Assembly (NCBI GenBank): GCA_034698045.1
Contig: JAQGAU010000548.1
Location: forward strand, 1 to 26,415
Source of the DNA: Paramacrobiotus richtersi
Taxonomy: Eukaryota > Tardigrada > Eutardigrada > Parachela > Macrobiotidae
DNA: 26,415 bases
Reading direction: 5' to 3'
Part shown: piece after piece, positions 21,076 through 26,415 of the stretch
How positions within the stretch are numbered: the first letter of the stretch is position 1
Layout: each line of letters begins with the position of its first letter
The notes under the pieces: generated by a model
Databases searched by the model: none
What the model was told of the DNA's origin: nothing
What the model saw: only the letters and a program-made list of their open reading frames with translations
Position numbers and translations under genes: made by a program

Positions 21076-21120
21076 ATGCTGCTTCTTCTTTGTTCAATAC
21101 AAAGTCTATGTGTTTTGTAC
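21076..21120 (+). CDS. Possible signal-peptide exon of the astacin
   Basis: ATG at 21076 is followed by a leucine-rich leader (MLLLLCSIQSLCVL), a plausible secretion signal, in the right place for the astacin whose pro-region begins near 21473. The link is not proven: no clear donor follows, and 21.2-21.45 kb may hold another exon. A hairpin (ctgtttgt...atcacaaacag, about 21308-21340) lies between. Confidence 0.3.
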
Positions 21121-21472
21121 AAATATGGGAAAGTGCACCAAAATACAATCTGTATCGACACAGGGAAAGTCATGTGTTGCGCAAACTGGATTGCTGAATT
21201 CCAGTAGAAGTAGTTGTATAACGCCATCCTTTTTGATAATTTGTTGAGCTGTTCGACCTAAGGCTGATGACGTTGCTTAGTAGAAATACATAACTGTAAG
21301 TATTTCCGCTGTTTGTTTGATGTGCTTTGCATCACAAACAGGGTATATAATGTTAATTTCTATTTCTATAGTCGATCCCTACAGATAACTGCACGCTGAA
21401 CTGCAAATTTGCGACCCTTATGGAAACCAATTCACCGAACAGTTTCATCCGCTAATATACGAATGTTTATAG

Positions 21473-22892
21473 GCCCAAGCAACTCCCTGAGAGCAATGTC
21501 AACCGCACCACGGTTTACGCCCACCCCGCTTTCCCCGGATGATCCAGAATACAAGCTTGATCATTATCATCCGAAACAACCGCGTACGAAGCAGTTTGTT
21601 ATGCGACAGTTATTGTAAAGAAAAGCGGAGATTAAAAAACTTATTCAAACAGGCTTGGACGGCGAATTGCTAACGTCTGCCGAACTCTTCGAAGGAGACA
21701 TGTTAGGATTGTCGGAAGTTGATTTCGCCGCTTTTGAAGCCAATAAAAACGTAAGATTATTGTGAGAAGTTGCCGGGACGAGTTTATTACCAATTGTTTT
21801 CTTAGAGGACGGGCTTTACGTACGAAGATAGCTGGGGAGTGGGGATCTGGCCTGATAACCTTGTTCCATATGTGCTTTCCAAACGCTTCCGTAAGACATC
21901 AAACTGCAAAAACATGTGCAGATCAAACTTTACCGTACAAGCATAAATCGACGGCAGGTGCCAAGGACAAACAAGCCATTCGGGATGCCCTTCAGGACTT
22001 CTCGGCTAAAACTATGGTGAAATTTCGAGAGACACGTGACTCAGATGTAGATTGGGTTCACATCGCTCCTGGTTCTGGGTGGGTTGATTTGCAGTTTTTT
22101 GTCAAGTGTTGACAGTTATTAATGTCAATGGTGTTACTCCCCAATGGAGCAGGTGCGCGTCATCTCTTGGTCGAGAGAGCTGTACTAACCCAGCGCCAAC
22201 ATGTGGTGGCCAACTTCTTATTCTTCAAGTTCCAGGTCAGGAATATTTCCGAAAGATCTCATTTTTATCAGTCCAGTTACATCAACTTATATGCACTGAC
22301 ATCTGCACAGGTTGCTTGCGGCGAGGATATATTCATCATCAGCTAATGCATACACTTGGTACGTTCAGTATGTAGCGTTTCTTCACTGTTACAACCACGT
22401 TACTTGTTAAGTCAGTACAATTTCATACAGGGTTCGGCCACGAGCAATCCAGAGTAAACAGGGATGAATACGTAGAAATCAAATGGGATAACATCCCCAA
22501 AGGTTAGTACGCGTCAAAGTCAGCATCCGTACTTGTTATTCTAGTGAGACGCAAGAAATACACCTTGTCTGCGGTCCTGCATGTGTTTTAAGATTGACAT
22601 TCAAAGGAAGAAAACTGTTGTTTTGAGGTCATGGGCTGCTTTTTTTGCAGCCCTGCATTCCCGCTTCCAGAGCTACAATCGCCAATATGGCCTCGAAACT
22701 CTGCAACCGTACGACATTGCCTCGCTGACGGGATGTTTGATTTTGCCATTGATAAACGCGTCTGGACCATCCGGCCGAGGGCTGGTAAAGGCCACACTCC
22801 GGATGCTGCTCAAATGGGACAGCTACGAGGTCTTAGTGCGGCGGATGTGAAGAAGGTCAAGCTAGCGTATCCAAGCGGGGTAGTCTGTCCAG
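21473..22892 (+). pseudogene. Astacin (M12A) metalloprotease with disabled catalytic motifs
   Basis: Exons, in phase: about 21473-21750 (pro-region with 'LFEGDM', the aspartate-switch motif), 21806-21890 ('IWPDNLVPYVLS', mature N-terminus), 21958-22078, 22153-22235 ('CASSLGR'), 22311-22358 ('GCLRRGYIHHQLMHTLG'), 22431-22502 ('GFGHEQSRVNRDEYV'), 22651 to about 22879 or 22892 ('QPYDIAS' ... 'FAIDKR' ... 'GQLRGLSAADV'). Introns are 55-148 bp. Astacins are secreted zinc endopeptidases with HExxHxxGFxHE and a downstream SxMHY Met-turn. Defects: TAA in the pro-region at 21616-21618; Gln codon CAG (22340-22342) for the catalytic Glu, all three zinc His kept; Met for the usual first Cys ('KTMVKF'); and at about 22726-22730 a frame change exactly where the Met-turn belongs, consistent with a 7-bp deletion. 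This is a pseudogene, or a recently dead pseudoprotease. Confidence 0.85.
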
Positions 22893-23316
22893 GTCAGCAT
22901 AGTTGTGTGGGTGGTAAATTATGTTAGAGGAAGAACGCAAAGATCCTCGGCGATTTGGGCGCTTCGTGTTTAATCTAACCTGGGAAATACCATGTTGATT
23001 ATCACCCCGATCACCACGAACACTTTCTCTTCCTTATGCGAACATCTTTAAATAGTAAATCCCAGGCCACGGTCCTCGGACCGCGGCGGACCGAGACTAC
23101 TAAAACGCAGTTGTTAGCACTAGCGACTTTGTTTACCATCCATTTACTACTCGGTTTACTCAGCTCATTTTGTCCTTCGAGTGCAAAAATACCCTGTGGA
23201 TATTGCTTTTTTTGATTCGGCAGTTACTGAAAAGTGTGGAAACACATCACACCAAAAACTGGTGGTCAATGTCGAGAGGTCTGTGACCGTCTGTCCCAAT
23301 AAATGCACAAAAATAT
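22893..23316. other. Non-coding interval after the astacin
   Basis: No exon is seen. A small GC-rich inverted repeat (ctcggacc / ggaccgag) lies near 23075-23097. Confidence 0.4.
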
Positions 23317-23450
23317 GATGATGATTCTGACCAAGTTTCAGCTGGAACAGATAGCTGCGAAATTTTACAATGAATTTTAGAATTTTTGAAATTAATTTTG
23401 AAATTTCTCAGCCATTCTTTTCAGCTAAAACAGGGTCAGAATCATCACCA
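23317..23450. repeat. Imperfect hairpin (inverted repeat), arms about 50 bases
   Basis: 23317-23366 pairs with about 23401-23450: gatgattctgacc against ggtcagaatcatc, then agctg and gctg blocks and gaaattt/aaatttc, with scattered mismatches. The AT-rich middle extends the stem imperfectly. It may be a tiny fold-back transposon or encode a structured RNA. No target duplication was identified. Confidence 0.6.
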
Positions 23451-23765
23451 TTAACGGAACCCACTCAACCCAGTAATAGTGTCCGGAGGAAATATTTGAT
23501 ATGTTCCGGCAAACGTGTCCGGATGGGAGTACCATTTTACTAGCTGCTGACAAAACTGTCCCAATGACCTCCGGTCTAGTTAACTAGAGCACGCGGAACC
23601 TCGGACAAGATCCGGTTTTGTGGCGGGCCAAATTTGCGCCGAATGGCTTTGATCGTTCACAGGCGAGGGTTTCTGCCAGATCGTTGCACTTGAAAAGTAA
23701 TGGCCTTGCTTGACACTCGCATGAAAAAACAGTGCATGTGAATCTAAATGTGGATTTGCTTGTAG
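23451..23765. other. No recognised gene before the lectin-like exons
   Basis: An upstream signal-peptide exon for the lectin-like gene is expected here or further left, but none is convincing. A minus frame at 23584-23787 lies opposite the exon start and is probably accidental. Confidence 0.35.
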
Positions 23766-24226
23766 GAATAACCTGTCCCCCAGGCAAAGGCTGGGCGAGG
23801 CGTGAAAAGGAGTGCTACTTCTTCTCGTTCCTTACAGAAACAAAACCGTAAGTGACTAGTTGCCATTTGTGTTTTCTTTAATGGGATCTCTGTAGCCAAA
23901 CGCATATTTACATGTATAAGAGAAACTTTGCCAGCGCAGAATCATTTTGTCGAGAGCAGAACGCTTATATAACTCGGCAACCAGAAGAAGCAAAGTTTCG
24001 TCCAGCAGGAATTTCACAGTTTTTCACAGCGCAGATGCGCTCGTTGGACATTGCTGCAAGGATCTTTGTGGCCGAATGTCGTTCGATATCCCCAGCCAAC
24101 GTGGATGACCAACAGGACGAAGACTGCAACACTGAACTGCATTTTGTTTGTGTTAAAGATCTCGTTGACCTTTATTCAAGGCTGATTGACCGAGGCAAAG
24201 CGGAGGTCGGTCATGCTCAAGAGTAA
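23766..24226 (+). CDS. C-type-lectin-like domain, two exons (partial gene)
   Basis: Exon 1 is 23766-23847 (acceptor TTGTAG, donor ACC|GTAAGT); exon 2 is 23896-24226 (acceptor CTGTAG); the intron is 48 bp and the phase 2 junction matches. Exon 1 encodes 'CPPGKGWARREKECYFFS', the usual opening of a CTLD (Cys pair, Gly-Trp, Cys-Tyr). Exon 2 continues with 'FASAESFCREQNAYI', the first helix with its conserved Cys, and ends with 'DEDCNTELHFVC', like the closing Cys pair. From first to last Cys is about 115 residues, a normal length. The middle lacks a WIGL core motif and EPN/QPD sugar-binding motifs, so carbohydrate binding is doubtful, or part of the middle is out of frame. About 28 polar residues follow before the stop. 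CTLD proteins are secreted or membrane-attached. A signal peptide was not found. It may be the tail of a longer gene, even of the astacin, but 870 bp separate them. Confidence 0.6.
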
Positions 24227-24355
24227 CGCAAAGAGGGGTATTGACAACCGCTTCTGCGAACCACGATGGCACAGTTAGTTTCATCCGATTTTTGACAAAA
24301 TTTGAACAATACCCAGACTGTGACCTGTTGATGTGCAGATTACGTTTAGATACGT

Positions 24356-24515
24356 ATGTCTCAAAAAATGTGCGAGATACAAGTAAAACAAAAGCACATT
24401 TTCTATGACAAAGAATTTTTTCTGCGCAAAATGAAGCAGTACAGCCTGGGTAATGGGCTGTCCCTCATTGTGGATGACTTCGATTACTGCGGCCAGCTTT
24501 GTTATGTTGTGGGGT
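24356..24515 (+). CDS. Short open frame, 53 codons, possible exon
   Basis: ATG at 24356 (in-frame stop just upstream) opens 53 codons to TAA at 24513-24515, with a Lys/Phe-rich first part and 'DDFDYCGQLCYVV' at the end. The stop overlaps a GTAAGA donor-like site (24513). The next AG, at 24535-24536, gives a 24-base gap, too short for a normal intron. Reading on in the matching phase gives a Cys-rich stretch. It may be part of the lectin-like gene or an unrelated small gene; there is no family recognition. Confidence 0.25.
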
Positions 24516-24883
24516 AAGAAAAACTGGAAACTTTAGTATGCAAAATGCCGGATATGGACAGAGGAAGAATCGCAGTACTTTGCAATGCAGTTGTCATGCA
24601 AAAACAGTCGCGTGTACGAATGAAACGGTATGATCTTTCCTTAAGAGCTTATCCCGGAATACTTTATTTGCTGTACTTTCAATACGTGCAGAACCGTAAT
24701 CAGATTCTATGGTTCATGTGGGCTATTTTGTGGGCTATTTTGTTGATTGAAACATTTGGTAAAGGCGAGTCGCAGTACGGGCAACAACAGCGCTATGGGA
24801 AAATGAAGTTCAGACTCTTTGCTTTTCTTAAAGGCTGGTCCTTAATGCACGCAAGCCATATCACCGGAACGCACAAGCCATTG
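24516..24883. other. No confident gene; 12-13-bp tandem repeat
   Basis: A plus frame opens at 24545 but runs into the GC-rich MITE at 24.9 kb, so it cannot be one intact protein. The word tgggctattttg is repeated in tandem near 24719-24742. Confidence 0.35.
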
Positions 24884-25456
24884 GCTAGCGTCATAGAGAT
24901 GGCAAAGTCGCACCGCACCGACGGTGCACCGCGGTTTAGCCGGTGCGGTTCGGTGCGGTGTGGTAACGGTTTGAAAAAGTGCACCGCACCGCTCGCACCG
25001 GTTTGCAGAGCGCACCGAACCGTATAAACCGCGGTGCACCGTCGGTGCAGTCGGTTTATGGCGACTGTCCGGGTAATCCCATTCGCAGCATAGTTAGGCG
25101 TATTCATCAGTATTTTTAGAGCGTAAATTCTCAAAAGTTTGTGACTTTATCACCCGTATGCGCCATCGTCGCGGAAAAACCAATGCCCGTGCTTCGACGT
25201 TTTTAATATCTTGGTATTCTATGGATTTACCAGAAGTAGAAATATGAAATTAGTGAATTATACTTCATTATTTTAGTAGTCGCAGTTTTTTCGGTGCACC
25301 GACGGTGCACCGCGGTGCACTGGTAACCCGGTCACACCGCACCGAAAGCACCGGTGCGGGGACGGAACCGTCCAAGACGGTGCGGTGCGCGTCGCGCACC
25401 GCACCGCGCACCGCACCGACACGCACCGGTAACACCGTTGCCATCTCTAGCTAGCG
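24884..25456. mobile_element. GC-rich non-autonomous hAT-like MITE
   Basis: The ends TAGAGATGGCAA (24894-24905) and TTGCCATCTCTA (25438-25449) are a perfect 12-bp terminal inverted repeat. gctagcg occurs outside both (24884-24890 and 25450-25456), with three extra bases on the left, suggesting a 7-8-bp target duplication. Inside each end are dense, mutually complementary ggtgc/gcacc words (24903-25060 and 25290-25437) around an AT-rich centre. TAGAGATGG-type ends with about 8-bp duplications suit the hAT superfamily. No transposase is present. Open frames over this stretch are produced by its composition. Confidence 0.75.
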
Positions 25457-26121
25457 AACAAACTATCATATTCGATATTACTGCAATCCAGTGAAGAGCA
25501 GCAAAGGTTATGCTTACGATCTTTGCATTTTCCGTTTCGTACCGTGTGACTGTGCATGATTTCTTCAAATTATAGTTACTTGTTTGCACCTCGTGCATCT
25601 AATCTCCTCGTGTACCAGGCACCTTCTTATTAAGGTAAAATGATACCCAACGAAAACCGTTTCAGGATCATCGTTTGTTGAAACCCATACAAGCAAGCAA
25701 GCAAATTTATTTCCTCTGGCCCATTCTGACCAGGTGCCATGCATCTGTGCATAGCATTATTCTCCGAAATAAACAATGGTAACTAAGAAAAACAAACAAC
25801 AAAAATAATAACAAAAAACAGAAGGAAAGCGATTTAAGCGTTATGATATACTGAACATTCCACTCTGAACCGCCGCTCAGATCGCGACAGCATCTCAGAA
25901 TTATAACACATGAGCGATATTGTATAGAAGTACTGTTATCGAGAAATAAGTGGATTGCTTGGAAACAATTAAAGTCGATTATGTTGAAGTACTGTTAACT
26001 AGTAACTACTCTGGCTGCGCAGTGCGCATACAATCCACAGTTCGGCACAATGCACCAACAATGCCAACAGAAAAGTCCATGATGGAATCCGATTGTCAGT
26101 TTTAGGCTGTGTAGAACGGAA
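25457..26121. other. No recognised gene; short (aagc)n run
   Basis: A short caagcaagcaagcaa microsatellite lies at 25690-25704. Otherwise it is AT-rich sequence without coding signals. It should contain the 3' UTR of the minus-strand gene that starts beyond the right edge; no AATAAA was noticed immediately after its stop. Confidence 0.4.
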
Positions 26122-26415
26122 TTAAGGATTCAGATAAGCTGCATTAATCAACCATTCCTCCTCATCTGCACTGGGCTTGAACCAGCATTCCATCCGGCCT
26201 GGAGAATACAGGACAGCCTTCACCATAACCAGCTCCGACCCTATCTGGGGTGGAGACTGCAGCTGTGAGAAGAACACGGAATACACAAACATTAGACTCG
26301 TCGAATTGGTCAAACCATACAAAGCATGGTCTTGGTCTACGGAGACGTAACGAGAACCATTCCCAGCGATCGGTGTCAGCACGAAGAAAGGATGACTAGA
26401 TGGAGCGTAGAGGAC
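26122..26415 (-). CDS. 3' end of an unidentified protein gene, cut by the window edge
   Basis: The minus strand is open from the window edge (26415) through to the stop at 26122, 97 codons, so the first ATG in the window (or the start codon) need not be the true start. The composition is typical of a folded extracellular or globular protein: alternating hydrophobics, an NGS and an NST glycosylation-type site, one Cys near the end, and a closing acidic/Trp stretch ('MECWFKPSADEEEWL'). No domain is recognised. Exon structure and full product lie outside. Confidence 0.45.
   Translation of the reverse strand, partial: VLYAPSSHPFFVLTPIAGNGSRYVSVDQDHALYGLTNSTSLMFVYSVFFSQLQSPPQIGSELVMVKAVLYSPGRMECWFKPSADEEEWLINAAYLNP

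Noticed and set aside
24545..25027. 160-codon plus frame as an intact protein
   Set aside because: The last 40 or so codons are MITE sequence, so the frame crosses a transposon boundary; the first part has no recognised motif.
24793..25134. Arg/His/Ala-rich minus frames
   Set aside because: They come from the ggtgc/gcacc words of the GC-rich MITE.
25690..25704. CRISPR or minisatellite-like array
   Set aside because: Only about three to four units of a 4-bp repeat; an ordinary microsatellite in an animal genome.

Overview
This is nuclear DNA of an animal. The evidence is short GT-AG introns (mostly about 48-75 bp), spliced rhodopsin-type GPCR genes, a gustatory-receptor-like protein, a Ly6/quiver-like protein, an astacin metalloprotease, a C-type-lectin-like region, hAT-type MITEs and a LINE remnant. 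Compact introns, moderate GC content and a GnRH/AKH-type receptor fit an ecdysozoan; a tardigrade would fit well, but that is inference and was not tested by any search.

Layout. 1-1.46 kb: a very long imperfect inverted repeat (fold-back element) cut by the left edge. 1.9-2.3 kb: a complete MITE with an 8-bp target duplication. 2.3-4.6 kb: unrecognised open frames and a 55-bp duplication. 4.6-5.2 kb: a decayed LINE 3' end. 5.3-6.4 kb (minus): a gustatory-receptor-like multipass protein lacking a visible TM7 exon. 7.1-8.1 kb (minus): small unidentified frames. 9.04-9.41 kb: a second, inverted and one-end-degraded copy of the first MITE. 10.7-11.5 kb: a broken rhodopsin-like GPCR. 12.4-15.1 kb: a GPCR gene of the GnRH/AKH/corazonin receptor group with TATA box, 5'-UTR exon and six coding exons. 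16.9-17.95 kb (minus): a two-exon Ly6-like protein lacking a visible signal-peptide exon. 18.4-19.0 kb: overlapping unidentified frames. 21.1-22.9 kb: an astacin with correctly phased exons but a premature stop, a Gln in place of the catalytic Glu, and a frameshift that removes the Met-turn. 23.3-24.2 kb: a hairpin element, then two exons resembling a C-type lectin domain. 24.9-25.45 kb: a GC-rich MITE. 26.1 kb to the right edge (minus): the 3' end of an unidentified gene.

The genes do not form a pathway or operon. They are receptors and secreted proteins of the kind that expand and decay in families, interspersed with non-autonomous transposons. No wholly new system could be demonstrated. 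The best leads are the astacin with disabled catalytic motifs, the neuropeptide receptor with ERC in place of DRY, and the palindromic element with a nested insertion in one arm. Intron-exon models were built by eye from splice consensus, phase and protein resemblance; all family assignments are from motif recognition, not database search.
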